Assembly (NCBI GenBank): GCA_038496675.1
Contig: CM076660.1
Location: 13,170,514 to 13,234,513 of the forward strand
DNA from: Rachycentron canadum
Taxonomy: Eukaryota; Chordata; Actinopteri; Carangiformes; Rachycentridae
Direction: 5' to 3'
Length of the DNA stretch: 64,000 nt
In this document: positions 49,901 through 56,290 of the stretch, piece by piece
How the letters are laid out: each line of letters starts with the position of its first letter
Numbering within the stretch: the stretch's first letter is position 1
Notes under the pieces: generated by a model
Database searches by the model: none
The model's input: only the letters and a program-made list of their open reading frames with translations
Told to the model about the DNA's origin: nothing
Made by a program: the position numbers and the translations under genes

Positions 49901-51144
49901 TATGTTCATGACAGGCAGCAGCTGTACTTGTTGATTAACAAAGATGCCAAAAACATTCGCCAAACACTCTTTGTCCAGTGTAGTTTGGGGAGCTGTTTAT
50001 CTCATGTGTTTATAGATCACAATGAAACTTGGAATGAGCATCAGTAATTATTTATATATTCAACCTTGTGTGAGTAATAAAACAAGGAAATTAACTACAG
50101 TTGCCAAAAACAACAGTAGCACATGTGAACTGTAAAAGAAGCAATTTATATAACAATAAGGTCTAAAAAGAATCTATCAAAAAAAATCTAAACCCAATCT
50201 CAAGGATTATCTGTTGGAAGCTGACCAGAAGACATCAGCAGGTACAAAATGGCTACCAACATGAAGAGATGCTAAGATATTGTATCTGACCAACCCAAGA
50301 TTGAAACATGATAGTTGGAGCAAAAAAATATGGTATTGTCCTTAAAGTGTCATTGAAATGGGGGTTGGGACTTCCCCATGACCTGAGGTCAAACTACAGT
50401 GACATGCTGTAGCTTGTAGGATCCACCACTGAGCAAGCACACTGCTATGTAAGTGACTGGGAGACAAGTAGCTTCCATGCTATTTCAATGTCAAAGTAGC
50501 TCCCAGCAAAAAGAACAAGAGACATTAATGATGGATGACTAAACATAGACTCATAATTAAGATAAACTTTGTTGCAACTTTTATGCTACAAATTATTAAT
50601 GCAGTAAAAAAGTACCTCACCTTTATAATAAAACTCTTCCAAACCTCTGACAGAACATTTGTGAAGATATGATCATGAGATGAATTAAGGAAAACCTTTC
50701 AAGCACAGTTATTTGTTAGGTTTTAACAGAGCTCTTAATACCACTGTACTCTGAGTTTTTTTTTTTCTTTTCGTTGATTTTTTACACACATCATATCATT
50801 TGACCTGCCCACAATTTTAAAGTGCTGCTAAAACCAGCTGTGCCTCTACACGATGTCCACATTAGGAGACCAATACATGTGACAACCTGGCGGCAAGCTT
50901 TGACAAGCCAAGGGGGTACTTACTTAGTCTCACACTTCCGTAATACAGTAACACAAACTTAATCTCACTTTCCTTCTCTCCAGGTCTCTCTCTCACACGT
51001 AGAAATACCCACAAAATATACATGTTACACAGACACCACCTTTAATTTACTTTTACCTTTAGTGGGATCTGCCTCTTTCTCCTTTTGTCCTTTCTTGCCC
51101 CCCTTCTTTCTCCCTTTCTTTTCTTTCCTCTTGTTCTCCGTCAT
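7302..51144 (-). CDS. nrg2: Neuregulin-2, Ig-type short N-terminal form (complete coding region)
   Basis: This is a membrane-anchored EGF-family growth-factor precursor that should signal through ErbB3/ErbB4 after juxtamembrane shedding. The alpha-type join, in transcript order, is 51144-51057, 40942-40777, 39690-39572, 21332-21212, 18057-17987, 12581-12479, 12158-12035, 11905-11778, 11541-11320 and 7956-7302. This is 1797 nt, encoding 598 aa. Replacing the alpha exon by 17578-17520 gives 594 aa, and adding micro-exon 14322-14299 gives 602 aa. All phases close. The order is a Lys-rich N-terminus without signal peptide, one C2-type Ig domain, a six-cysteine EGF domain, a short stalk, one transmembrane helix and a long cytoplasmic tail. 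NRG2 rather than NRG1 is shown by the tail (SSVGTSKCSSPAC, YVSALTTPARLSPVDFHYSL, QVPTFQITSPN) and by the first EGF half. Whether it is teleost copy a or b cannot be told. The gene spans 44 kb, far more compact than in mammals. A kringle-like type II first exon was not found. Confidence 0.96.
8330..8790 (+). mobile_element. Degraded non-LTR retrotransposon (LINE) 3' fragment
   Basis: Codons from 8386 read SCGVPQGSILDALALLIL and then a stop. This is a decayed form of the reverse transcriptase signature GVPQGSxLGPLLF. About 250 bp further on, the text around 8690-8780 resembles the usual C-terminal block of fish LINEs: a leucine-tryptophan 'LWxNLP' segment, then a 'FKxxxKTHFF' segment near TTTTAAAACAGACTTTTTTA. 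The frames are broken, so this is a dead fragment. The clade (L2, Rex or similar) cannot be set by eye. Confidence 0.65.
10727..11016. repeat. Foldback (MITE-like) repeat common in percomorph fish
   Basis: The left end ACATTTTGGGAAATATGC and the right end GCATTTCCCAAAATGT are inverted copies. Inside are degraded pieces of a repeat I know from many percomorph genomes: a 'GAAAAGATTGATATC' part in one orientation, and a 'GTGCTAAGCAAAGCTAA' and 'CAGACATGA' part in the other. No coding capacity remains. The inverted arrangement suggests a non-autonomous terminal-inverted-repeat element or two copies inserted head to head. Confidence 0.7.
11320..11541 (-). CDS. nrg2: nrg2 cytoplasmic exon with SSVGTSKCSSPAC block
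   Basis: This 222-bp exon lies between the acceptor TTTATTTGTCAG and a GTGGGA donor. It reads HEERTWSLEHSDSILSDSPG, MMSSSVGTSKCSSPACMEAR, then ARRAA and DSFDSLGDSPHSDR. The SVGTSKCxSPACxEARARRAA segment is diagnostic of NRG2 within the neuregulins. The final AG joins A of the last exon to make Arg. Confidence 0.96.
11542..11777 (-). other. nrg2 short intron (236 bp)
   Basis: This is a short intron between two cytoplasmic exons, with donor GTAAGC and acceptor TTGTCAG. It contains a short CA run near 11567-11578. Nothing else is seen. Confidence 0.9.
11778..11905 (-). CDS. nrg2: nrg2 cytoplasmic exon beginning YISKNVPATE
   Basis: This 128-bp exon lies between an acceptor ending CCCGATGCAG and the donor GTAAGC. 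It reads YISKNVPATERVIRPATEGS, then a Ser/His-rich run ending SSTH and the first two bases of Arg. YISKNVPAT is strongly conserved in NRG2. The Ser/His-rich part is variable in the family. Confidence 0.95.
11906..12034 (-). other. nrg2 very short intron (129 bp)
   Basis: This intron has donor GTGAGT and an acceptor downstream of an unusually T-rich stretch on the transcript. It has no other features. Confidence 0.9.
12035..12158 (-). CDS. nrg2: nrg2 juxtamembrane cytoplasmic exon (KQRKKMHNHLRQNM)
   Basis: This 124-bp exon lies between the acceptor TTGCTCAATAG and the donor GTGAGT. It encodes KQRKKMHNHLRQNMCPEHPN, RNLANGPNHPGPGPEEIPMV and D. It carries the basic segment just inside the membrane (KTKKQRKKMHNHLRQ across the junction), shared by NRG1 and NRG2, and the NRG2-type NMCPxHxNRxLANGP text. 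Confidence 0.97.
12159..12478 (-). other. nrg2 intron (320 bp)
   Basis: This is an AT-rich intron between the transmembrane exon and the first cytoplasmic exon, with donor GTAAGT. I see nothing else in it. Confidence 0.9.
12479..12581 (-). CDS. nrg2: nrg2 stalk and transmembrane exon
   Basis: This 103-bp exon, with acceptor GATGTTGACAG and donor GTAAGT, encodes AEELYQKRVLTITGICVALL and VVGIVCVVAYCKT. The AEELYQKR stalk is the region where neuregulin precursors are cut by ADAM/BACE proteases, and TITGICVALLVVGIVCVVAYC is the single transmembrane helix. The first two bases (AG) complete a codon with one base from whichever exon precedes it: A from the alpha exon (Lys), C from the beta exon (Gln), G from the micro-exon (Glu). 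Confidence 0.98.
12582..14298 (-). other. nrg2 intron between micro-exon and transmembrane exon
   Basis: This is a 1.7-kb AT-rich intron. Apart from the simple repeats near its 3' end (12601-12658) I see no exon or recognisable repeat. Confidence 0.85.
12601..12658. repeat. (CA)n and poly-A tract beside the transmembrane exon
   Basis: An ACACACGCACGCAC run at about 12601-12622 is followed by 18 A at 12641-12658. On the transcript this is a U-run followed by a GU-rich repeat just upstream of the transmembrane exon's acceptor. UG repeats in that position can bind splicing repressors or activators, but no such role is demonstrated here. Confidence 0.85.
14299..14322 (-). CDS. nrg2: nrg2 24-nt micro-exon (beta1-type juxtamembrane spacer)
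   Basis: The acceptor CTGCACTGGCAG and a GTATGA donor frame exactly 24 nt. Entering with one base from the beta EGF exon it reads (Q)HLGIEFM, and its last G joins AG of the transmembrane exon to make Glu, giving HLGIEFMEAEELYQKR. HLGIEFME is the known NRG1 beta1 spacer, and mammalian NRG2 has a related form. Because it is 24 nt long and phase-neutral, it can be included or skipped. It was found by matching protein and splice sites and is too short for ORF searches. Confidence 0.92.
14323..17519 (-). other. nrg2 intron between beta EGF exon and micro-exon
   Basis: This is a 3.2-kb intron. It holds a 27-nt poly-A run at 15399-15425 and a GC-rich island at 15159-15252 with splice-site consensus (see findings). 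The remainder has no supported feature. Confidence 0.85.
15399..15425. repeat. Poly-A tract
   Basis: This is a run of 27 A preceded by AATAAATAATAAATAAATG. It could be the tail of a retrotransposed fragment, but no recognisable element body lies upstream. Confidence 0.9.
17520..17578 (-). CDS. nrg2: nrg2 alternative EGF exon, beta-type (NRG1-beta-like)
   Basis: This 59-bp exon has acceptor TTTCTTTCCATCAG and donor GTATGT. Its first base completes the Lys of the shared EGF exon, and it then reads CPNDFTGDRCQTYVMASFY plus one base. It supplies EGF cysteines 5 and 6 and the C-terminal loop that, with the stalk, sets receptor affinity. CPN-FTGDRCQ-YVMASFY is almost the NRG1 beta sequence; the mammalian NRG2 counterpart, as I remember it, is clearly different. 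It shares phase with the alpha exon, so the two are alternatives (skipping both would remove half of the EGF domain). Confidence 0.95.
17579..17986 (-). other. nrg2 408-bp intron with long pyrimidine tract between the alternative EGF exons
   Basis: The + strand at about 17600-17775 is nearly pure purine (GAGAGGGAGGG, GAAAGAGAGG types). The transcript therefore carries about 200 nt of C/U-rich sequence immediately upstream of the beta exon's acceptor, with repeated UCUUU, CUCUCU and UUCU motifs. These resemble binding sites of polypyrimidine-tract binding proteins. A role in alpha/beta choice is inference. Confidence 0.85.
17987..18057 (-). CDS. nrg2: nrg2 alternative EGF exon, alpha-type
   Basis: This 71-bp exon has acceptor CCACTCCTTCCCAG and donor GTATGT. 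It reads (K)CPAGYFGPRCLQTEPRRLF, then MPNP and one base. It supplies EGF cysteines 5 and 6 followed by a basic stretch, and its final A joins AG of the transmembrane exon (Lys), giving NPKAEELYQKR. It corresponds to the mammalian NRG2 exon with the CPNGFFGQRC...LYMPDPK pattern. It is called alpha-type by its position 5' of the beta exon, as in NRG1; NRG2 literature may use another letter. Confidence 0.95.
18455..18690 (-). mobile_element. LINE reverse transcriptase C-terminal relic
   Basis: A 138-codon open frame on the - strand (18795-18379) contains ATRLPTGTEKRNHITPFSAF and then RIDLLITYKAVHGLSPATFH. These match the block found near the C-terminus of fish L2/Rex-like LINE polymerases ('...R.HITP...RI.FKILLLTYKALHGLAPSYI...'). 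A short stretch appears lost between HITP and RIDLL. The following 'LSSSKVQTEVKLSQREVDFAV' fits the 'RSS...VPR.R....G.AAF' part in degraded form. The fragment is not functional. Confidence 0.75.
19499..19570. repeat. Fragment of a dispersed fish repeat (GATTAATC type)
   Basis: The text ATTAATCAATTAGTCATTGA followed by ACAGAAAATTAATCTGCAAC matches a repeat that is very common in percomorph genomes, as I remember it. It is the same family as the copy at 20279-20515 and is truncated here. Confidence 0.6.
20279..20515. repeat. Dispersed fish repeat with inverted ends
   Basis: The left end GCTAATGATTATTTTCATC and the right end GACTAATCATTACAGC are near-inverted copies. Inside are the typical pieces 'TTTTGGTCCACAAGAAAAT', 'TTGACAAGCTGGAACCAGC' and 'AAATGTTTGGCTG'. 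These match a MITE- or SINE-like family common in percomorphs, from memory. There is no coding capacity. Confidence 0.7.
21212..21332 (-). CDS. nrg2: nrg2 shared EGF exon (cysteines 1-4)
   Basis: This 121-bp exon has acceptor TTTTCTCTCAG and donor GTGAGT. It reads TTTLSPGSGHTRRCNDTEKA, then YCVNGGDCYFIDGVNQLSC and two bases of Lys. Four of the six EGF cysteines are here, and the last two come from either alternative exon. The TTTLSxxSGHxRxCN linker and IDGVNQLSCK are NRG2-like. The Ig and EGF domains are joined directly, with no long glycosylated spacer exon as in NRG1. Confidence 0.97.
22733..22872 (+). repeat. Degraded dispersed vertebrate/fish repeat (GGAGAACATG type)
   Basis: The pieces 'ACACAGGCAATCATAGTCAC', 'CACCTGGTTTACATGTGGG', 'ACCGGAGAAAACCCACACA' and 'GTGGAGAACATGTAAACTTC' follow, in order, a well-known fish repeat ('...GGCAATTTAGAGTCACC...CTGCATGTCTTTGG...CCGGAG..AACCCACGCAGA...GGGGAGAACATGCAAACTCC'). 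Many substitutions show that the copy is old. Confidence 0.75.
34571..34605. repeat. Alternating purine-pyrimidine (GT/GC) tract
   Basis: The run GTGTGTGCGTGCGTGTGTGC, continuing into GTGCGCATGCACG, alternates purine and pyrimidine throughout, including GCGC and GCATGC steps. This is the composition that most favours left-handed Z-DNA. Confidence 0.85.
39572..39690 (-). CDS. nrg2: nrg2 second Ig exon
   Basis: This 119-bp exon has acceptor TCTCCCACAG and donor GTGAGT. It reads KNSKVQISRAKLEDSGNYTC, then VVENPLGKDNSTGTVNVQS. It carries the LEDSGNYTC strand-F motif with the second Ig cysteine and ends the C2-set domain. NYT and NST are possible N-glycosylation sites. The final A joins TA of the EGF exon (Ile). 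Confidence 0.97.
39691..40776 (-). other. nrg2 intron between the two Ig exons
   Basis: This is a 1.1-kb intron. A short (AT)n run lies at about 40170-40186. Nothing else is recognised. Confidence 0.88.
40777..40942 (-). CDS. nrg2: nrg2 first Ig exon
   Basis: This 166-bp exon has acceptor TTCTCTTTTTAG and donor GTGAGT. It reads AAPKLKPMKNPIIVDEGKKL, then IVKCEATGNPLPTYRWFKDG and NELKKNKKVKIRNS. It contains the first Ig cysteine (VKCEATGNP) and the core Trp (YRWFKDG) of a C2-set domain. The Lys-rich C'-D segment fits the heparan-sulphate binding known for neuregulin Ig domains. The last two bases CA join G of the next exon (Gln). Confidence 0.97.
40943..51056 (-). other. nrg2 first intron of the Ig-type transcript (10.1 kb)
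   Basis: This is an AT-rich intron with a poly-A run at 41063-41081 and a (CTTA)5 repeat at 45559-45580. I find no exon, known repeat family or RNA gene that I can support. Confidence 0.82.
45559..45580. repeat. (CTTA)n tetranucleotide microsatellite
   Basis: About five perfect CTTA units, visible as GCTTACTTACTTACTTACTT. Likely polymorphic in length. Confidence 0.9.
51057..51144 (-). CDS. nrg2: nrg2 first coding exon, basic N-terminus (NRG type I-like)
   Basis: ATG at 51144-51142 starts MTENKRKEKKGRKKGGKKGQ, then KEKEADPTK, and the donor GTAAAA follows at 51056. It gives 29 codons plus one base. The N-terminus is almost entirely Lys, Arg, Glu and Gly, as in the Ig-type (type I) first exons MSERKEGRGKGK of NRG1 and the matching NRG2 isoform. 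It has no signal peptide, which is normal for this class; the internal hydrophobic segment drives membrane insertion. This ATG was chosen because it is the family start and the phase fits the Ig exon exactly. Confidence 0.93.
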
Positions 51145-51263
51145 GCTGTCACAACAAAGTAAATCCTCTCAGGAAAAGACAGAGAAAAAAAAACAGGTAG
51201 TCCTGTTGGGAACGTGTGGCAAGTGGACACCACCAGACTCTGAGTCTGTTAGAGCGTCTCTCC

Positions 51264-51285
51264 TCCTATATAGACTCACACCAAT
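51264..51285 (-). promoter_or_regulatory. Possible core promoter of the nrg2 Ig-type transcript
   Basis: On the - strand a TATATAGG box is found at about 51266-51273, some 120 bp upstream of the start codon. An ATTGG (inverted CCAAT) lies at 51281-51285, just upstream of it. Transcription would begin near 51240, giving a 5' UTR of about 95 nt. The CCAAT box is closer to the TATA box than usual. This is inference from motifs only. Confidence 0.35.
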
Positions 51286-51309
51286 CAAGTACAGCAAGGA
51301 ACCACCTAC

Positions 51310-51475
51310 TCACAGCAGGGCAGAAGGAGAGAGAGGGAGAGGAAGGGAGGGTGAGGGAGAGAGAGGGAGGGAGGGAGCAGGGAGAAAAATAGGAGAATAA
51401 TAAACTAAGAGGGGGAAAGTGAGAAAATACAGAGGGAGAGAGGGAAGAAAAAGGGAGGGAGCAAACAAGGCATTT
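51310..51475. repeat. GA-rich (polypurine) tract upstream of nrg2
   Basis: This is an almost uninterrupted purine strand made of GAGAGAGGGA, GGGAGGGAGG and GAAAAAGGGA units. It sits 170-330 bp upstream of the first coding exon. Such tracts can bind GAGA-type factors or form triplex DNA. They also produce spurious Arg/Glu/Gly-rich frames. Confidence 0.9.
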
Positions 51476-53344
51476 CCCATTGCTTTAAGGCAATCAACTG
51501 TTCCCTTACTGGATCTATCAGATAAGCAGTGGCTCAGTTGTGCCCCTGAAGCCACAATTGAGGACAGAAAAAGAGACTGGTCCCAAGGAGTGCACACAAA
51601 AAGTTGGCCCAGTCACACTCTGTGGCCCTGCTTGTAGCCAAATCTGTTTCCTCTCCCCCGTGAGCATCTTCTCCTTTGTAATAGCCAATGCAAAAGTGGA
51701 GCAAGACCAGTTAAGTTGTCCCCTCTGCACTGCTGACCCCACCCAGATAATTCAGGCAGAGACCTGCCTTGCCAGGTTGATGTCGGGGTCCCAAAACACT
51801 TCACATCTGGTTCAGATTTGCTGGGCATAGATTCTGTGGATATATGTAAGAGAGTGGTGGGTGAGGTGCAGAATGAGAGATCACAATCTGTGACAGACTG
51901 CCTCTTGCAAAATTACACAAAATCATCTCTGGCTTCCCTAGCTGCTCCCCTTCCTCACCTCTTTTGTCTGTCAGTTCCCCTCTCAGCACTACAGGCAAGT
52001 TCCAGCATGTCTACAGTTGTATCTCTCTCTCTCACACACTTATCAGCGTTAGCCAGGTTTCATCAATGTCCACACAGCACTGAGAATTTACAACCATTGA
52101 ATAAGATTTTAAATTAGCCTTGTGATACTTGCAAAAAGAGCAATAAGATGCAAATTCATTTTTTCTAATTCTGAAAGGTGAAAGGGCATGTCACCTTTCC
52201 CTCAGGATTTTTAATGTATTCAGATGAGGAAAAAAGAGGAAAGTGGGAAAATAGGTCAAGGGGAGACACAAGATATAGGTAGGACAGGACTGAGCTGGAT
52301 GCCAGCAGGGGCAAACGAATGGCTCCAGCGGAGGCAGAAAAAAAGTACAGGATGACTCTCTGCCTGACATTAGTACAAGAGGATATTTTAGTCATCTGTG
52401 TGAAATAATGGAAACATAAACAACAACGCTGTTTATCCTCATTTGACATAGCTGAAACTTTGACTACATGGTAATCAAAGTATTATTTTAAGCAGCTATA
52501 TCAGAGTAGGTTTTTCTAATTTCATGCTGACTGAACTTCACTGTCCTACTAAGTGGCAAGAAAACAAAATACGTTGGAACAACAGCCGAGTGACTCTCAA
52601 TGAAACTTGTGTGTTAAAAAAAACTGTAGATGAGTCATCTGTGGGGCCCTCCCGAGGTTTTTCTCACTCTAACCCTCAGAGGATTCTTGACGTTACTTGG
52701 GAGGAGGCGTTAGCAGCAGGGATTGGAGGGGGCAGCAGAAGGGTTGTGTCTTAACAGGTCAGTGCACTCAATAGCCTAAGTCTCATCTGTGGGCAAGAAA
52801 CTGGAGAGGTCAAATCAAGGCCAAGGTATGTCATGTCAATCAGGTCCAGTTTAGTGCTTTTCCTACTTCAGAAATGAATCGTTCTTTCCTCTCTCCTATC
52901 CTGCCAGAGGTTGTTCTCGATGATCTAATCTGTCAACAGAGGTAACTGACGACTGGCAGGGGCTACGACGTGTCAGAGATCTTCTGCCCTACCGTCCTAT
53001 CTCCCCCCCAATCTCAACACTCACTTCCTCCTCAACTACTCTACAAGATGAGACTCGCTCCCAGACCTGTGTGTCTGTGGGTGGGCATGTAGTTTATGTA
53101 TGTGTCAGAAAGTAGTATTTGTGATGTCAGAAAAAAAAAAAAGAAAGAGTTTCGGGTTGATAGGATTTAGATTTTTCTCACAATGGGATCTAACTTCAAG
53201 ATCCCGTGCTTGTCTTCAAGCCAACACTGTCTCCTAGAAATTGCACCACTCTACAAATTAACTGCAACAACAAATTCAGAAGTGCTGGTTGAATTATGTT
53301 CAGGCGCAAAATGATTTTTGAAAGAGTGAAGCAACATCACTATT

Positions 53345-53510
53345 AACTATAGTGGCGTTGCCGTGAGGTGGCTAAGGTGGATGGATGGTGTACAAAGTGC
53401 ACAACTGTCACAGCAAAGACTGGGGTTTGAATCCACAGTCCAATCTGTGGTTAGGTTTGGGCAACATAATGCTTTGGATAAGGTTAGGGAAAGAATACAG
53501 TTTTGGTTAC
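53345..53510 (+). repeat. Percomorph dispersed repeat with box-B-like element
   Basis: GGGGTTTGAATCC near 53424 resembles an RNA polymerase III box B (GGTTCGAATCC). Downstream, 'GTGGTTAGGTTTGGGCAAC' and 'ATAAGGTTAGGGAAAGA' match a very common fish repeat tail ('GTTAGGTTTAGGCAACA...TTAAGGTTAGGGAAAGATC'), as I remember it. It is probably SINE-like. No box A is clear. Confidence 0.6.
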
Positions 53511-53829
53511 ATGTAAATGAGCACATATTGTCATGTCATTATGAAAATTTTCTATATTAAACCAGACCACGGCTGGATGTTGTGCTGTAAGATTAGATAT
53601 TTTGGAAGAAGAACATATTCCTGATATGCGTCAATATATTTGCCAAATATGTAAATTAACAACATTTACTACATTTACTAGTGACTTACAAGTGAGGAAC
53701 AACATTAAAGCTTCAGTCCAGAGGGGAACTTTGGCATAAGTTATAAGTATAACATCTATTTGACAAATGCATGGAGATCAAATAAGGATGTGCACCAAAA
53801 GTGCATTGTAAGTGCTAGTTAGGCATGTT

Positions 53830-53960
53830 AGGGTGTTTAGGAGAGGAGGTGCTCTTGGAAGAGATGACTTTTCAAAAGATTCTTGAAGATAGAGAGGAAC
53901 GCCCCAGCTCTAATAGCATTTGGTAGCTTATTCCACCATTGGGGAACCACAAACGAGAAC
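53830..53960 (-). mobile_element. LINE C-terminal relic
   Basis: The - strand reads VVPQWWNKLPNAIRAGAFLS, then IFKNLLKSHLFQEHLLS. This is the terminal 'P.LWN.LP..IR.A.SL..FK..LKTHLF' block of fish non-LTR retrotransposon polymerases. It is a third, independent LINE tail in the window, and no upstream polymerase domain is recognisable next to it. Confidence 0.65.
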
Positions 53961-56085
53961 AGGCTGCAAGGCCATTGTCTTGTGTGCAGGGATGGCAATA
54001 GCAGACAAAGCTGTATGATTGAGTTCAAGTAGATGGGTGCAGATGCTGAAGTCACTGCAAATGCAAGCCTTAGTCACGTTCCTTATTGTGTTATCAAGGC
54101 GTAATTCTGTTGCAATTACATTTTGTACAAAACACATTTGCTCTTACTGGTTAGTTGTAGAAACCCTGTGCCTAAATTTTAGGGACAGGGTAGCGTCAAG
54201 CAGAACCATACAAGATGCAAAGTAGTGACTTATAATAGTAGCTGACATGAGTTGTGGGGGTACACAGCACATAACTGCAGGGGCATTCGGATCTTGGGAC
54301 TAAGTTGGACATGTGATGCTCTTGTTTGAAAGTTTTTGCAAAATTTGCAGACTGTAAACTAATTCTTATGATCACTAGTTTCCAAATGCATCCAAATAAC
54401 CAGTGTTATGCAAAATATACATATGCAAAAACTGCTTGCACATACAGACAAAAAGAGGGAAGGAAAGACCAAACATAGCAGAAAGGAAAGAGTGTCATAG
54501 ACTGCAGGGTGTAGGGAAAATAGGTTGTATTTCTGTCCACGATGTTGTGTGATGAGCGCTTAACAAGGCTGAACTGCTGTATATCAGATTGTGGGGTACA
54601 ACAAGAGTTTGAAATGAACTTTTCACACCCAGGCACAAATATGGTCACGGACATGTGCATCTAAATCTCTTTCTCTTTTTTTTAGTCTCCTCGAAAGCAT
54701 CTGCTGTTTTTCAAAAGCAGTGGGCTGTCCTTGGATCAGGATCTGGAGGTGGAGGGGCACAGTGGGAGGAGCATGACTTGAAGAGCATGTTCAACCAAAA
54801 AAAAAAAAAAAAAATGGAGCCAACCCCTAAAGTTCTGACATGGATCCTTTGTATGCCCTGCTCATAAATGCTTCACAGGCCCCATCTCCGCCTGCCTCCT
54901 AATCCCTCCTCACTGCTCCCAGAAAAGGGGAGACAGCTTTCCTGTATGATGGAGTTGAGCAGCTCTCTCCTAACAGCAGCATACCTGCACATCATCACAA
55001 TGATACCCTTCAATAACTCAACAGCACTCCTGCCTTTCCACAGGCACAAGAGTTTATCTTTTTAGACATAATGGCTTTAAACAGCCATTAGGTTATGTTG
55101 TTTACATCTGCTTTTTAGCCAACAAAGTGTATATGGGTGTGGGGGGACTTAAAGTAGGGGATAGTGCCTGCTGTAGTCTTTGGCCTCAGAGGTGAGGCAA
55201 AGGCAGGAAAAGGACGCAACCTCAGAGAAACAGGAACAAAACATAAGAAATGGTAAGAAAGGGAGCAGGGAAAGAAAAGGGGAAAAAGGAGGATTATAGG
55301 TAAAAAGTCCAAAAGACTGAAATTAATGTCCTCTTCATCAGATGACAGTAAACAGCCCCACCTGCTGATATTCACCTTTTAACAAGGCATCTGCTTCCTC
55401 AGCTGACCATGCACTGGGGTGTGTTATTGGAATAACACAGGCAGGCTGCCTCATTACTGAAACAAAAACCTGCTCATCCAGCCATAGTGTCTGTTGTAGT
55501 AAAGACCAAGGAAATTGTGTAAAATACAAGTTTCTGAGCATACATATAATCTGGTTGATGCTTCCAGTCTTGCTACTTTGCTTGTGTGTTTATAGTGTAT
55601 GTGCAAGTGTCTTTCTGTATGAATGACAGGCAAGGGATGATTAGACACTGAAGACTTATGTCACTGGGTGGGCTGGTGAAGCCCCCTTAAGGGGAGACAT
55701 GACACAAATCAATGTCAGTGACATCTGGAGGCCTGAGGAAGGGGCTATTTTCTCAAGGTCAGCTGTGTCAAGGTCAACTGAGATTCCAAATCTGAATGTT
55801 ACTAATGACTCTGCTCAGCAACAGCTGAGATCAGGATCACAGAGAGAGACTGGAAATCACACTCACTGCCTCATTTATTCACTAAAGCAGAGGAACGGAT
55901 GAATTTAAATCATGTATAGCAGTTTGGTATTTACAGGGAGCTGCTAGAAATCAAGGAGAAACAGCAAGAAAGAATTTAAGTGTTAAACAAGGAAGTGATC
56001 CTGGGTGGATTCAGCTCTTTGACGTTTCCGCAGCACATAGCTGTCACCATGGTAACCACAGTCTTAAGGGTAGCAACTAGAGTAT

Positions 56086-56290
56086 GTGAGAGAGAGATGT
56101 GGAAGGGCGGAGTGAGGATGAGAGGCAGGGGGAGAGAAACAAGAGGATGCAAGTGAGAAAGTAGGAGATAATGTGTAAGAAATAGTGGGAAGACAAGTGA
56201 GAGAGGCAGAAATAAAAGAAAGGTAAGACAGGTGAGCAACAAAGACAGAGCAAAACTGAGAGACAGAGAGTGAAACAAACACAGTGAGAT
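56086..56290. repeat. Purine-rich low-complexity tract
   Basis: About 200 bp of mostly A/G sequence (GAGAGAGATG, GGGGGAGAGAAAC, AGAGACAGAGAGTG). It gives three overlapping long open frames rich in Ser/Leu on the - strand that are not genes. Confidence 0.85.

Larger units (their letters stand above)
51476..56085. other. nrg2 upstream region, first part
   Basis: No coding exon is recognised. It holds poly-A runs near 53130 and 54799, a tRNA-like/percomorph repeat (53345-53510) and a LINE C-terminal relic (53830-53960, - strand). If an alternative type II first exon lies further upstream, this whole region would be intron of that transcript. Confidence 0.7.

Noticed and set aside
51310..51597. 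Long Ser/Leu/Pro-rich - strand frame and matching Arg/Glu/Gly-rich + strand frame
   Set aside because: They are produced by the GA tract and have no protein-like content.
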